From positions 62,001 through 126,000 of the forward strand of contig CAMAPT010000004.1 in the NCBI GenBank assembly GCA_945860225.1: a DNA stretch of 64,000 nucleotides, written 5' to 3'. Below are positions 35,452 to 46,174 of this stretch, piece by piece. The notes under the pieces were generated by a model. The model was given only the letters and a program-made list of their open reading frames with translations. It did no database searches and was not told the origin of the DNA. Each line of letters starts with the position of its first letter. Position 1 is the first letter of the stretch. Made by a program: the position numbers and the translations under genes. This DNA comes from Chitinophaga pinensis. GTDB lineage: Bacteria > Bacteroidota > Bacteroidia > B-17B0 > Aurantibacillaceae.

Positions 35452-35892
35452 ATGGGAATTGAAGAAAAAATAAATGCAGATGTGAAAGCCTCTATGTTGG
35501 CGAAGGATTCAAAAAGACTTGAAGCTGTTAGGGCTATTAAATCAGTAATTTTATTATTAAAAACCTCACCGGAAGGTTTAACAGAAGACAATGCTTTAAA
35601 AGCAATTCAAAAAGAATATAAAAAACGTAAGGAAACGGCAGAAATATATCAACAACAAAATCGACCTGATTTAGCAGAACAAGAATTGTCTCAGGCTTTA
35701 ATTATGGAAGAGTATTTACCAAAAGCATTATCCGAAGAAGAGATAAAAGGGATTGTGAAAAACACAATCACCGATTTAGGAGCTTCATCTCAAGCTGATT
35801 TAGGTAAAGTGATTGGAGCGGCTAATAAAATAATAGCAGGTAGGGCAGATGGTAAACTAGTTTCTCAAATTGTAAAAGAGTTATTGGGGTAG
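35452..35892 (+). CDS. yqeY: GatB/YqeY domain-containing protein
   Basis: A 146-residue protein made only of the YqeY helical domain, which in GatB contacts tRNA during transamidation. Stand-alone YqeY proteins have an unknown but tRNA-linked role. Conserved features are the N-terminal helical hairpin (LAKDSKRLEAVRAIKSVILLL), KAIQKEYKKRKETAEIYQQQNRPDLAEQE and the C-terminal SQADLGKVIGAANKIIAGRADGKLVSQIVKE. The start ATG at 35452 follows a TAATTTAG-like element with a single base between them. Confidence 0.92.
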   Translation: MGIEEKINADVKASMLAKDSKRLEAVRAIKSVILLLKTSPEGLTEDNALKAIQKEYKKRKETAEIYQQQNRPDLAEQELSQALIMEEYLPKALSEEEIKGIVKNTITDLGASSQADLGKVIGAANKIIAGRADGKLVSQIVKELLG

Positions 35893-36027
35893 ATTAATAA
35901 AATTTGTACTTATAGGTGATTTATTATCACAAACTATTTCTAATTTATTTTCTAATTCTTTCTTTACAATTTCTTTTAGGTTGCTCAGTTGTTTGTTTTT
36001 GTACATTTAACACTATTACAAGGCGTT

Positions 36028-36060
36028 TTTGGGCTTTTTTAAAAAAACTATATAACTTTA
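36028..36060 (+). promoter_or_regulatory. Candidate promoter of cmk (TTTG ... TAACTTTA)
   Basis: TTTG at 36028-36031 and TAACTTTA at 36053-36060 are separated by 21 bases, within the 17-23 range of Bacteroidota promoters. The -7 element ends 3 bases before the cmk ATG at 36064. Transcription would begin at or within a few bases of the start codon. Confidence 0.45.
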
Positions 36061-36063
36061 TAT

Positions 36064-36789
36064 ATGTCAAAAATCACAGTTGCCATAGACGGCTATTCTT
36101 CTTGTGGAAAAAGTACATTAGCTAAAGCACTAGCCCAAAAATTAAATTACAATTACATTGACACTGGAGCCATGTATAGGGCTGTTACAATTTATTGTCT
36201 TAGAAATAAAATTATAACACCTAATGGAGTTGATTTACTCAAATTGAAAAATTCTCTCAATGATATAGAGGTTTCATTTAAGTATAATCACGTTAGCAAG
36301 TCTTCAGAAGTGTTTTTGAATGGAGAGCACGTTGATAAGGAAATACGCTCCATGGAAGTCGCTAACCACGTCAGTATTATAGCCTCCATAAAAGAGGTTA
36401 GAGAAAAAATGGTAACCTTGCAACGTGAGATGGGTAAATACAAAGGCGTTATTATGGATGGGAGAGATATTGGTTCGTTCGTTTTTCCAAATGCTGAACT
36501 AAAATTATTTATGACTGCTGACAATGCAGTTAGAACTCAACGAAGATTAGATGAGTTAAGTAGTAAAGGCGAATATTATACCTTTGAAGATGTAAGGCAT
36601 AATTTAGAAAAACGTGATAATGATGATACAACTCGAAAAGAAAACCCCTTAATTCAAGCAAAAGATGCTATTGTACTTGATAATACTGATTTAACAAAAG
36701 AAGATCAATTAGAATTTGTTATTAAATTGATTGATGATTTATTGTTAACTAAAGATGAGTTCAATCAAGTGTCTAAAAAAATTAGTTAA
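36064..36789 (+). CDS. cmk: (d)CMP kinase
   Basis: Phosphorylates CMP and dCMP with ATP in pyrimidine nucleotide synthesis. The 241-residue P-loop kinase shows Walker A DGYSSCGKST near 8-17, DTGAMYRAVTIY, a CMP-binding region with GRDIGSFVFPNAELK, and RQ-like LDELSSKGEYYTFEDV followed by RDNDDTTRKENPLIQAKDAI. The length and motif order are normal. It has its own promoter-like sequence. A 36-Kb cluster with yqeY, lolA and aroE follows on the same strand. Confidence 0.95.
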   Translation: MSKITVAIDGYSSCGKSTLAKALAQKLNYNYIDTGAMYRAVTIYCLRNKIITPNGVDLLKLKNSLNDIEVSFKYNHVSKSSEVFLNGEHVDKEIRSMEVANHVSIIASIKEVREKMVTLQREMGKYKGVIMDGRDIGSFVFPNAELKLFMTADNAVRTQRRLDELSSKGEYYTFEDVRHNLEKRDNDDTTRKENPLIQAKDAIVLDNTDLTKEDQLEFVIKLIDDLLLTKDEFNQVSKKIS

Positions 36790-36971
36790 GTTGGAATCTT
36801 AATCTATTTCTCCTTTTTCACACTTACTTAAATCGATTTTTTCAAAAATTAACAGAATTAAACTTTTTATATATTTTTGTCGTCCATTTTTGTATAATCT
36901 TTGTCTGAGTTTAAAATATATAAATAGACTCATTACAATTAAAAACAATGACGAACAAATAAATACTTTTT

Positions 36972-37634
36972 ATGAAAAAAATAATTTTAACAATACTAGT
37001 ATCAATAATGTCTTTCATAAGTGCATTTGCACAAGAGCAAGATCCAAAGGCAAAAGTAATATTAGATGATTTAAGTAAAACAACTAAATCTTATAAGACC
37101 ATTACATCTGATTATATATTTACAATCATTAATAAAGATAAAAAACAGACCGAAAAACAAACTGGAAAGGTATTAGTAAAAGGAGGAAAATTTAAACTTG
37201 AAATTCCTGGAAATACAATTGTTTGCGATGGTAAAACTATTTGGGCTCATAATAAAGATGCTAATGAGGTAACAATCAAAAATTTTGATTCCAATAATGA
37301 AGACCAATTGAATCCATCAAAAATATTTACCATGTATGAAACAGGATATAAATATAAATATGATAAAGAGGAAAAAATTGGAACAATTGCCTGCCACGTC
37401 ATAATATTATATCCCTCTGTTAAACCAGAAAAAAAGAAATTTCATACTGTAAAACTGTATGTGGATAAAACAAAGAAACAATTGGTGAAATTGGTAATGG
37501 TAATGAAAGATGGAACTACCCAAGGTTATGAAATAAAAACGTTTAAACCGAATGCAGATATAGCTGATAATTTTTTTGTATTTGATTTAAAACCATTTAA
37601 ATCAGATCAAATAACAGACGAAAGAGATTTATAA
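36972..37634 (+). CDS. lolA: Outer-membrane lipoprotein carrier protein LolA
   Basis: Periplasmic carrier that accepts lipoproteins from the inner-membrane LolCDE complex and takes them to the outer membrane. The 220-residue protein has a signal peptide ending SAFAQE, then LDDLSKTTKSYKTITSDYIFTI and a half-barrel of beta strands (GKVLVKGGKFKLEIPGNTIVCDGKTIWAHNKD), the DUF/LolA pattern of Bacteroidota. It is followed by aroE after 6 bases. The many lipoprotein genes in the window are plausible clients. Confidence 0.9.
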   Translation: MKKIILTILVSIMSFISAFAQEQDPKAKVILDDLSKTTKSYKTITSDYIFTIINKDKKQTEKQTGKVLVKGGKFKLEIPGNTIVCDGKTIWAHNKDANEVTIKNFDSNNEDQLNPSKIFTMYETGYKYKYDKEEKIGTIACHVIILYPSVKPEKKKFHTVKLYVDKTKKQLVKLVMVMKDGTTQGYEIKTFKPNADIADNFFVFDLKPFKSDQITDERDL

Positions 37635-37640
37635 AACGGT

Positions 37641-38387
37641 ATGCATTTAGGTCTCATAGGAAAATCGTTATCGCATTCATTTTCTAAATCTTATTTGGAA
37701 ACAAAATTTATTAAAGAAAATAAATCAGGTTATTCTTATACAAATTTTGATTTAACTAATCTAGATGATTTAACTGATATTATTAAAACTCATCATTTGA
37801 TGGGTTTAAACGTGACCAAGCCATATAAAGAATCAATCATTCCTTTTTTAGATGAAATAGATACTATGGCTTTGAAAATAGGAGCTGTTAATTGCATAAA
37901 AGTGAAATGGGAAAATGATTGTCCTTTTTTGATTGGTTATAATACAGATTTTTACGGATTTTCTCAAAGTATTAAGCCCTTTTTAGAACCTATTCATCAA
38001 AGAGCTTTGATTTTAGGCACTGGTGGTGCTTCTAAAGCAGTGGCTTATGCGTTAAAAAATGTAGGAATAGATGTTTATTTTGTATCAAAGAGAGATAAAA
38101 AGCAAGCAAACGTATTAAACTACCAAGAACTTAATACCTATATTATGCAGTCTTTTAAGTTGATAGTTAACTGTACTCCATTGGGTATGTATCCAGAAGT
38201 TAATAGTTGTCCTGAAATTCCTTTTCAGTTTTTAGATAGCGAACATTTGTTGTTTGATTTAATATATAATCCAGAAGAAACTGTTTTCTTACAAAATGGT
38301 AAAGCTAATGGCGCTGTAATTATAAATGGATTAAATATGTTAAAACTCCAAGCTGATAAAGCATGGGATATTTGGCATTCTGAATGA
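37641..38387 (+). CDS. aroE: Shikimate dehydrogenase
   Basis: Reduces 3-dehydroshikimate to shikimate with NADPH in aromatic amino-acid synthesis. The 248-residue protein begins LGLIGKSLSHSFSKSY, and shows the substrate-binding GLNVTKPYKESIIPFLDE (catalytic Lys), GYNTDFYGF (catalytic Asp) and the nucleotide motif ILGTGGASKAVAYAL. The protein is somewhat shorter than E. coli AroE but complete. It is 6 bases after lolA and 8 bases from the convergent mtgA stop. Other aro genes are not in the window. Confidence 0.95.
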   Translation: MHLGLIGKSLSHSFSKSYLETKFIKENKSGYSYTNFDLTNLDDLTDIIKTHHLMGLNVTKPYKESIIPFLDEIDTMALKIGAVNCIKVKWENDCPFLIGYNTDFYGFSQSIKPFLEPIHQRALILGTGGASKAVAYALKNVGIDVYFVSKRDKKQANVLNYQELNTYIMQSFKLIVNCTPLGMYPEVNSCPEIPFQFLDSEHLLFDLIYNPEETVFLQNGKANGAVIINGLNMLKLQADKAWDIWHSE

Positions 38388-38394
38388 GTTTGAC

Positions 38395-39108
38395 CTATTT
38401 TTTCGGTTCGTCCTCATCTTTATATTTATTGTAGTCTAAAGTATTTCCCCAAAAATTCATTTGTTGTTTAATCCATGTTTTACGTTTAGCTATATAGGTA
38501 GATGGAGGATTTGCTTTAAATTTTAAAGGATTTGGTAAAATAGCAGCAATAGAAGCAGCTTCATCTTTAGAAAGTTTGATTGCTGATTTTTTAAACCAGT
38601 AATTAGCAGCGGCTTCAGCACCATAAATCCCATTTCCCATTTCAATACTATTTAAATAAACTTCCATAATGTGCTCTTTGCTCCAAAAAAATTCAATCAG
38701 TAATGTAAACCAAGCTTCAAAAGCCTTTCTAATATAACTTCTGCCTGGCCATAAAAACACGTTTTTGGCGGTTTGTTGAGAAATAGTACTACCTCCTCTA
38801 AAACGTTTCCCTTCTTTATTTTCTATCATGGCTTTTTTGATAGCATTGATGTCAAAACCAAAATGATTTAAATAATTTTGGTCTTCGCTGCATACCACTG
38901 CCAGTTGTAGTTTAGGAGAAATTTTATCTAAAGAAACCCAATCATGTTTCATTTCTAGCCCTTTATGGTTACCCATTTGTTCAATATTTCTAATAACCAT
39001 TAATGGAGTAAGGGGAACAGGCAACCATTTATAAGCAATGACCGGAATAATTGATGAAATTATAAAAATTAATAATGTTTTCCAGATGATAGCTACTATT
39101 TTTTTCAT
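38395..39108 (-). CDS. mtgA: Monofunctional biosynthetic peptidoglycan transglycosylase
   Basis: Inner-membrane GT51 enzyme that polymerises lipid II into glycan strands. The 237-residue protein has one N-terminal transmembrane segment (residues 4-25), then the catalytic SEDQNYLNHFGFD (Glu at the start), RGGSTISQQTAKNVFLW, EVYLNSIEMGNGIYGAEAAANYWFKK and ILPNPLK. No transpeptidase domain follows, as expected for MtgA. It converges with aroE and diverges from the thioredoxin-like gene. It ties into the wall-recycling gene murQ of the window. Confidence 0.95.
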   Translation of the reverse strand: MKKIVAIIWKTLLIFIISSIIPVIAYKWLPVPLTPLMVIRNIEQMGNHKGLEMKHDWVSLDKISPKLQLAVVCSEDQNYLNHFGFDINAIKKAMIENKEGKRFRGGSTISQQTAKNVFLWPGRSYIRKAFEAWFTLLIEFFWSKEHIMEVYLNSIEMGNGIYGAEAAANYWFKKSAIKLSKDEAASIAAILPNPLKFKANPPSTYIAKRKTWIKQQMNFWGNTLDYNKYKDEDEPKK

Positions 39109-39157
39109 AAAGCTGTAAAACTATTATATTATTTCAATTAAGTTTGTTGGCTAAATC

Positions 39158-39165
39158 TATTTTTG
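39158..39165 (+). promoter_or_regulatory. Candidate -7 promoter element for the thioredoxin-like gene
   Basis: TATTTTTG, an exact TAnnTTTG match, lies 21 bases before the ATG at 39187 in the divergent gap with mtgA. No -33 TTTG with 17-23 base spacing is visible. Confidence 0.4.
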
Positions 39166-39186
39166 CAACATTTCAATTTTAATAAC

Positions 39187-39678
39187 ATGAATAAAAAAAT
39201 GTTTTATATTATTTTCTTTGCTATCACTTTTATTATAGGGTTAATAATATTTAATAAATATAGAGTAGCCCCAACAATTAACATTTCTCAATTAGATTTA
39301 ATAGATCAGAATGCTCAAAAATTTGATATTAATTCATTAAAAGGAAAAAAAATTATACTAAGTTTTTATGCCTCTTGGTGTCCGAACTGTATTGAAGAAT
39401 TATCTGTTTTACATAAAATCAAGAAACAAAAATTATCAGACATTGAAGTGGTTGCGGTTACAGACGAAAGTTTGGATAAATTAATTGTATTTAAAAATAA
39501 AAAACAGTATCCTTTTACATTTTTAAAACTAACATCTTCGTTTTCTAGCCTTGGAATTGCATCTATTCCTACAACATATTTGATTAATTCAAAGGGGGAT
39601 ATCGTTTATAATAAAGTAGGCTACATACATTGGGATGATGAATCAAATTTAAATCATTTAAAAACGTTAATGGAATAG
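39187..39678 (+). CDS. Membrane-anchored thioredoxin-like protein (TlpA/ResA type)
   Basis: A 163-residue protein with an N-terminal transmembrane anchor (MFYIIFFAITFIIGLIIF) and a periplasmic thioredoxin domain. The active site is SFYASWCPNCIEE near residue 65-77, with CPNC between the cysteines, and the cis-Pro motif GIASIPTTYLIN follows near 131-142. It likely reduces disulfides in the periplasm. The frame could start at 39163, but the ATG at 39187 (MNKKMF) follows a promoter element and gives the cleaner anchor. The downstream PGM gene is separated by 62 bases. Confidence 0.9.
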   Translation: MNKKMFYIIFFAITFIIGLIIFNKYRVAPTINISQLDLIDQNAQKFDINSLKGKKIILSFYASWCPNCIEELSVLHKIKKQKLSDIEVVAVTDESLDKLIVFKNKKQYPFTFLKLTSSFSSLGIASIPTTYLINSKGDIVYNKVGYIHWDDESNLNHLKTLME

Positions 39679-39740
39679 ATAAACTTAAAAATTGGCTGTT
39701 TCAGGATAATTAAATATATTTAAAAGCTATTTGAAAAATT

Positions 39741-41147
39741 ATGACAAAAATTAAATTTGGTACAGACGGTTGGAGAGCTATTATTGCGCAAGATTTTACA
39801 GTTGATAATTTAGCTCGTGTTACAGAAGCTACAGCAATTTGGTTAAATAAAAATTTTAGTAATCCTACAGTAGTTGTTGGACACGACTGCCGTTTTGGAG
39901 GACAGTTGTTTGCCGAAACTACTTCCAAAGTATTGATAGCTAATGGTATAAAAGTTTTTTTAGCAAAAGATTTTGTTTCAACTCCAATGATTTCATTAGG
40001 AGCTGTAAGATTAAATACGTCCTTAGGAATTATTATAACAGCAAGTCATAATCCTCCGTCTTATAATGGATTTAAACTAAAAGGAAATTACGGAGGTCCT
40101 TTAGTACCTGAAAAAATTCAGGAAATAGAAGATATTATTCCTGAAAACGCTAATCAAAATTATACTTCGATTGATTTAAATGAGTCTGAAGATAAGGGCT
40201 TGTTGGAATACACGAATCTTGAAGACATGTATATTAATCATGTAATGGCTTCTTTTGATATTAACGCAATTAAAACATCAAATTTGAAACTAGCATACGA
40301 CAGTATGTTTGGTGCCGGAAAAAGAGTAATGAAACGTTTATTTCCGGAAATTATACATCTTCATGATGATGATAATCCTGGCTTTCATGGGCAAGCACCT
40401 GAACCAATCCATAAAAATTTATTAGAATTTAGCGAGCTTATAAAAAAGGATGGAAAAATTAATTGCGGATTATGTACAGATGGAGATGCCGATAGAATAG
40501 GTTTGTATGATAGTAAAGGAAATTTTGTGGACTCCCATCATATTATTTTACTATTAATAAAATATTTGGTAGAGGAAAAAAAATATGAAGGAAAAATAGT
40601 CGTTGCTTTTTCCGTAACTCCACGCATTCAAAAATTAGCAAAACACTATAATTTACCCTTACAAGTTACTCAAATTGGATTTAAATATATTGCAGGTTTA
40701 ATGGTAAGTGAAGATGTGATTTTAGGAGGTGAAGAAAGTGGAGGTATTGCAATTAAAGGTCATATTCCAGAAAGAGATGGAATATGGATTGGATTGACCA
40801 TTTGGGAATATATGGCAAAATCAGGTAAAACGCTCGAGCAATTAATAGAAGATTTATATGAGTTAACTGGTCCATTCGCTTTCGAACGCAATGATTTACA
40901 TTTAACCGAAGAGTTAAAACAAAAAGTGATTAAAGGTTGTAAAGATGATATTTATAAAAACTTTGGTCCTTATAAAGTAGAACGAACAGAAACCATAGAT
41001 GGCTGGAAGTATCATTTTAACAACGATCAATGGTTGATGATTAGAGCTAGTGGAACTGAGCCAGTTTTAAGGTTATACGGAGAAAGTGATACTTTAGAAA
41101 ATACCCGTAAATTATTAAAAACGTCTCAAGAAATTTTGTTATCTTAA
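39741..41147 (+). CDS. Phosphoglucomutase/phosphomannomutase
   Basis: Alpha-D-phosphohexomutase of 468 residues that moves phosphate between the C1 and C6 positions of a hexose phosphate, feeding glycan precursors. The four family motifs are present: catalytic phosphoserine TASHNPPSYNGFKLKG near 98, metal loop CTDGDADRIG near 245, sugar-binding GGEESGGI near 333 and phosphate-binding IRASGTEPVLRLYGE near 437. The specificity (glucose, mannose or glucosamine) is not readable. It is likely to supply the exopolysaccharide pathway or glycogen. Confidence 0.93.
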   Translation: MTKIKFGTDGWRAIIAQDFTVDNLARVTEATAIWLNKNFSNPTVVVGHDCRFGGQLFAETTSKVLIANGIKVFLAKDFVSTPMISLGAVRLNTSLGIIITASHNPPSYNGFKLKGNYGGPLVPEKIQEIEDIIPENANQNYTSIDLNESEDKGLLEYTNLEDMYINHVMASFDINAIKTSNLKLAYDSMFGAGKRVMKRLFPEIIHLHDDDNPGFHGQAPEPIHKNLLEFSELIKKDGKINCGLCTDGDADRIGLYDSKGNFVDSHHIILLLIKYLVEEKKYEGKIVVAFSVTPRIQKLAKHYNLPLQVTQIGFKYIAGLMVSEDVILGGEESGGIAIKGHIPERDGIWIGLTIWEYMAKSGKTLEQLIEDLYELTGPFAFERNDLHLTEELKQKVIKGCKDDIYKNFGPYKVERTETIDGWKYHFNNDQWLMIRASGTEPVLRLYGESDTLENTRKLLKTSQEILLS

Positions 41148-41237
41148 TCTCATCTTGTTACCTATATTTATACTTTTAATTAAAAGTAATTGATAAACAA
41201 TAAATAAACAATTCAAATCGATACTTAATCAATCTGT

Positions 41238-41765
41238 ATGTCATTAGAAAGCAACATAAAAACAGCTATCAGAGATATAGATGATTTTCCTAAAAAAGGA
41301 ATTGTTTTTAAGGATATAACACCTATTTTTAAAAATCAATCATTATGTAATGACATAATTGAAGGATTTACAGAGTCTATGTTGCTTAAACCTGATGCCA
41401 TTGTTGGTATTGAAAGTAGGGGTTTTTTATTTGGAATTTTATTGGCCAATAAACTAAATGTGCCATTTATTTTAGTGAGAAAAGCAGGTAAACTACCATA
41501 TAAAACAATTAGTTATGAATATGAGCTAGAGTACGGAAAATCAACTATTGAAATGCATGCAGATAGCTTAAATAAAGATTGGAATGTACTTATACATGAT
41601 GATTTATTAGCAACAGGAGGAACCGCAGAGGCAGTAGCTAACTTAGTTAAACAACAAGGAGCTAACGTTATGGGGTTTAATTTTGTTGTCGGATTAGATT
41701 TTTTAAATGGAAAACAAAAATTAAATAAACACTCAAATAATATAATATGTCTAGCGCGGTATTAG
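41238..41765 (+). CDS. apt: Adenine phosphoribosyltransferase
   Basis: Makes AMP from adenine and PRPP. The 175-residue type I PRTase has the family start IRDIDDFPKKGIVFKDITPIF, GIESRGFLFG, RKAGKLPYKT and the PRPP loop VLIHDDLLATGGTAEAV. The stop at 41765 lies 19 bases past the first possible start of the downstream acyl-CoA dehydrogenase, so translation coupling is possible. Purine salvage in this window is completed by guaB. Confidence 0.95.
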   Translation: MSLESNIKTAIRDIDDFPKKGIVFKDITPIFKNQSLCNDIIEGFTESMLLKPDAIVGIESRGFLFGILLANKLNVPFILVRKAGKLPYKTISYEYELEYGKSTIEMHADSLNKDWNVLIHDDLLATGGTAEAVANLVKQQGANVMGFNFVVGLDFLNGKQKLNKHSNNIICLARY

Positions 41766-41779
41766 AAAATAATTTTGGA

Positions 41780-42922
41780 ATGAATTTTCAATTAAATGAA
41801 AATCAATTAGCTATTGCGGATATGATTCGCAAATTTGGAAAAGAACATATTTATCCTAATATGATGGAGTGGGATGAAAATCAAATTTTCCCTGTTGATG
41901 TCTTTAAAAAATTAGGAGATTTAGGTTTGATGGGAGTTTTAGTTCCCGAAGAATACGGAGGATCTGGACTTTCGTATTCGGAATATGTAACGGCAATCAT
42001 TGAATTGGGTAAAATTTGCGGATCTATTGCTTTATCTATGGCCGCTCACAACTCGTTATGTACAGGACATATTTTGGCTTTTGGAAACGACGAACAAAAG
42101 AAAAAATATTTACCGAAATTAGCGACGGCTGAATGGATTGGAGCATGGGGATTAACCGAAACCGGAACAGGTTCAGATGCAGGAGGAATGGCTACAACCG
42201 CTGTTAAAGATGGCGATTTTTATGTATTAAATGGTTCTAAAAATTTTATTACACATGCTATTTCCGGAAATGTTGCGGTTGTTATAGTTAGAACTGGACA
42301 AAAAGGTGACAGTCATGGGATGAGCGCTTTTATTATAGAAAAGGGAACTCCTGGTTTCAAGTCCGGTAAAAAAGAAAATAAATTAGGTATGCGAGCGAGC
42401 GAAACAGCCGAGTTAATTTTTGAAAATTGCCGCGTCCATAAAGATCAATTACTAGGAAAAGAAGGAGATGGGTTTGTTCAAGCGATGAAAGTATTGGATG
42501 GAGGACGTATATCTATTGCTGCGTTAAGTTGTGGTATTGCAAGAGGAGCCTATGAATGTTCTTTAAAATATGCTAAAGAACGTGAGCAATTTGGCAGACC
42601 GATTGCTGCTTTTCAGGCTATTAGTTTTAAATTAGCAGATATGGCAACAGAATGTGAAGCGGCTGAATTATTGACTTTTAAAGCAGCTGACTTGAAAAAC
42701 CGTCACCAAAAAATGACAAAAGAAGGCGCAATTGCTAAATATTTTGCATCTGAGGTTTGTGTAAGAAATAGTACAGAAGCTGTTCAAATTTTTGGAGGTT
42801 ATGGATTCACAAAAGACTTTCCAGCTGAAAAATTCTATCGTGATAGTAAGTTATGTACAATAGGTGAGGGAACTAGCGAAATTCAAAAATTAGTTATTAG
42901 TCGTGAGTTATTAAAAGAGTAA
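41780..42922 (+). CDS. Acyl-CoA dehydrogenase
   Basis: FAD-dependent dehydrogenase that introduces the trans-2 double bond in acyl-CoA. The 380-residue protein shows the FAD/substrate motifs GAWGLTETGTGSDAGGM, LNGSKNFITHAISG and the C-terminal EREQFGRPIAAFQAI, QIFGGYGFTKDFPAEKFYRDSK and IGEGTSEIQKLVI (catalytic Glu). The frame opens at 41747, overlapping the apt stop, but the Met at 41780 (MNFQLNENQ) gives the usual short-chain/branched-chain start. It resembles Bacteroidota butyryl- or isovaleryl-type enzymes; the exact chain length is not clear. Confidence 0.93.
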   Translation: MNFQLNENQLAIADMIRKFGKEHIYPNMMEWDENQIFPVDVFKKLGDLGLMGVLVPEEYGGSGLSYSEYVTAIIELGKICGSIALSMAAHNSLCTGHILAFGNDEQKKKYLPKLATAEWIGAWGLTETGTGSDAGGMATTAVKDGDFYVLNGSKNFITHAISGNVAVVIVRTGQKGDSHGMSAFIIEKGTPGFKSGKKENKLGMRASETAELIFENCRVHKDQLLGKEGDGFVQAMKVLDGGRISIAALSCGIARGAYECSLKYAKEREQFGRPIAAFQAISFKLADMATECEAAELLTFKAADLKNRHQKMTKEGAIAKYFASEVCVRNSTEAVQIFGGYGFTKDFPAEKFYRDSKLCTIGEGTSEIQKLVISRELLKE

Positions 42923-42946
42923 AATCATCATCATTTTATAGATTAT

Positions 42947-42977
42947 AAAAAGGTTCTGCTATAAGCGGAACTTTTTT
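42947..42977 (+). terminator. Rho-independent terminator after the acyl-CoA dehydrogenase
   Basis: A 13-bp stem (42947-42959 with 42965-42977) with two G-T wobble pairs and a 5-base loop lies 25 bases after the stop, followed by GCTTTA and more T. The 165 remaining bases of this gap show no gene. Confidence 0.75.
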
Positions 42978-43141
42978 GCTTTATTTTATTTGTTTTATGA
43001 TGTATATTCATCAAAAAATAATCAAACTTAATCAAGGTCAGTTTAGTAAAACAGCCTATATTCAGAATCATAATCGATAATACGGTGTGGCCAAAATTCA
43101 CTGAAGTCAATATGATTTACATATGATATTAAAATAAACGC

Positions 43142-43909
43142 ATGAAAAAACATCTTTTATTTGAATTATTTTCGGTTACTAAATATCCATTATTATTTGT
43201 AATCATATGTTGGGGAATTTTCACAATTAATTTAAAATGGAGTCTTGGTATATATGAATTAGGAATTAGTCCAAGAACTTTATCCGGATTAAAAGGAGTT
43301 GTTTTCTCACCATTTATACACGTAGATTTTGGACATGTATTAAATAACACTTTTCCTATTCTAATCTTAGGCGCTATTATATTCTATTTTTATAAAACAA
43401 TTGCATGGCCAATTATTTTTTGGATTTATTTAATAAGTGGTTTTTGGTTATGGGTGGGCGGCAGAAATAATGATATCATTCCTAATTATCATTTTGGGGC
43501 AAGTACATTGATTTATGGATTTTCGACTTTTATTTTTTTTAGTGGAATTTTTCGTAGACACAAACCTCTAATGTTGATATCGGCATTTGTTGTTTTTATG
43601 TATGGAAGTATAGTATATGGTATTTTCCCAATTGATACAAAAATTTCCTGGGAAGGACATTTATTTGGAGCACTTTCCGGAGTTTTGGTGGCATATACCT
43701 ATCGGAAGGAAGGTACGCAGGCCAAAGTTTATGAATGGCTGGACGAAGAAATTGATTTAGAGGGTATTTACGAAGAGCAATTAAAAACACAAGAAATTCA
43801 GGCAGAAAGTCAAATTGATTCAATAGATTTTAATACTCAAAATGAGATTGAAATTATTTATCATTTTAAACAGACAAAAGACACTCATTTAAACGGTTCA
43901 AATAACTAG
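43142..43909 (+). CDS. Rhomboid family intramembrane serine protease
   Basis: A 255-residue multi-pass protease. The core carries the HVDFGHVLNN (His and Asn of TM2), the nucleophile region HFGASTLIYGFSTF with Ser in GAST, and the catalytic His in SWEGHLFGALSGV. The usual GxSG is GxST here, an accepted variation. The C-terminal 60 residues are hydrophilic and acidic (DEEIDLEGIYEEQ) and lie outside the membrane. The substrate is unknown. It stands alone, with a 106-base gap to guaB. Confidence 0.9.
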   Translation: MKKHLLFELFSVTKYPLLFVIICWGIFTINLKWSLGIYELGISPRTLSGLKGVVFSPFIHVDFGHVLNNTFPILILGAIIFYFYKTIAWPIIFWIYLISGFWLWVGGRNNDIIPNYHFGASTLIYGFSTFIFFSGIFRRHKPLMLISAFVVFMYGSIVYGIFPIDTKISWEGHLFGALSGVLVAYTYRKEGTQAKVYEWLDEEIDLEGIYEEQLKTQEIQAESQIDSIDFNTQNEIEIIYHFKQTKDTHLNGSNN

Positions 43910-43970
43910 TTATTGTTTAATCGTCATTCTAAATTGAACTGTTGAATTATTTTTATAGAATCTATCATAA

Positions 43971-45491
<1,521 letters not shown>

Positions 45492-45571
45492 ATAAAAAGG
45501 TATAAGAAATTATATTTAAAATATTTAAAAATGTTTTAAGTATAAAATCATAAATCTAAAATTATAACCTA

Positions 45572-46171
45572 ATGATATTACCAATAGTTGTATACGGAGA
45601 TCCTGTACTTAGAAAGAAATGTGTTGATATTGAAAAAACACATGAAAATTTATCACAGTTAATTAAAGACATGTACGAAACCATGTACCATGCTAGTGGT
45701 GTTGGATTAGCGGCTCCGCAAATTGGTAAGGCTATACGTTTATTTGTAATAGATGCATCTCCATTTGCAGAAATAGAAGAAGGCGAAGAACCTGAATTTA
45801 CAGAAGAAGAAATAAAACAAATGAATGGATTTAAAAAAACATTTATAAACGCTAGAATTTTAGAAGAAACTGGTGATGAATGGAAATTTAATGAAGGTTG
45901 TTTGAGTATTCCTAAAATAAGAGAAGATGTTTTGAGAAAACCAACATTGACTATTGAGTACGTAGACGAAAATTTCAATAAACATATTGAAACTTATAAT
46001 GGAATTATTGCACGTGTAATACAACACGAATACGATCATATAGAAGGTGTTTTATTTACAGATAAAATAAATCCATTTAAAAGAAAGCTAATTAGTGGGA
46101 AATTAAATGATATTTCAAAAGGAAAATTTAGAGCTGAATACAGAACAAAAGTTTTTCAACCGAAACGTTAG
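45572..46171 (+). CDS. def: Peptide deformylase
   Basis: Removes the N-formyl group from nascent peptides. The 199-residue metalloprotease has the three family motifs GVGLAAPQIG near 47-56, EGCLSIP near 109-115 (metal Cys) and QHEYDHIEGVL near 149-159 (two metal His and catalytic Glu). An acidic insert (EIEEGEEPEFTEEE) between motifs 1 and 2 is typical of the Bacteroidota type. It is followed by the TPR lipoprotein gene after 3 bases. Confidence 0.96.
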   Translation: MILPIVVYGDPVLRKKCVDIEKTHENLSQLIKDMYETMYHASGVGLAAPQIGKAIRLFVIDASPFAEIEEGEEPEFTEEEIKQMNGFKKTFINARILEETGDEWKFNEGCLSIPKIREDVLRKPTLTIEYVDENFNKHIETYNGIIARVIQHEYDHIEGVLFTDKINPFKRKLISGKLNDISKGKFRAEYRTKVFQPKR

Positions 46172-46174
46172 AAA

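Noticed and set aside
35916-36125. A 69-codon frame before cmk on the plus strand
   Set aside because: It overlaps the well-supported cmk start by more than 60 bases, has no family match and is rich in Phe, Leu and Cys as expected of a chance AT-rich frame.
45562-45978. A 138-codon minus-strand frame antisense to def
   Set aside because: Entirely opposite def; serine- and leucine-rich composition is the mirror of the real codons and gives no recognisable domain.
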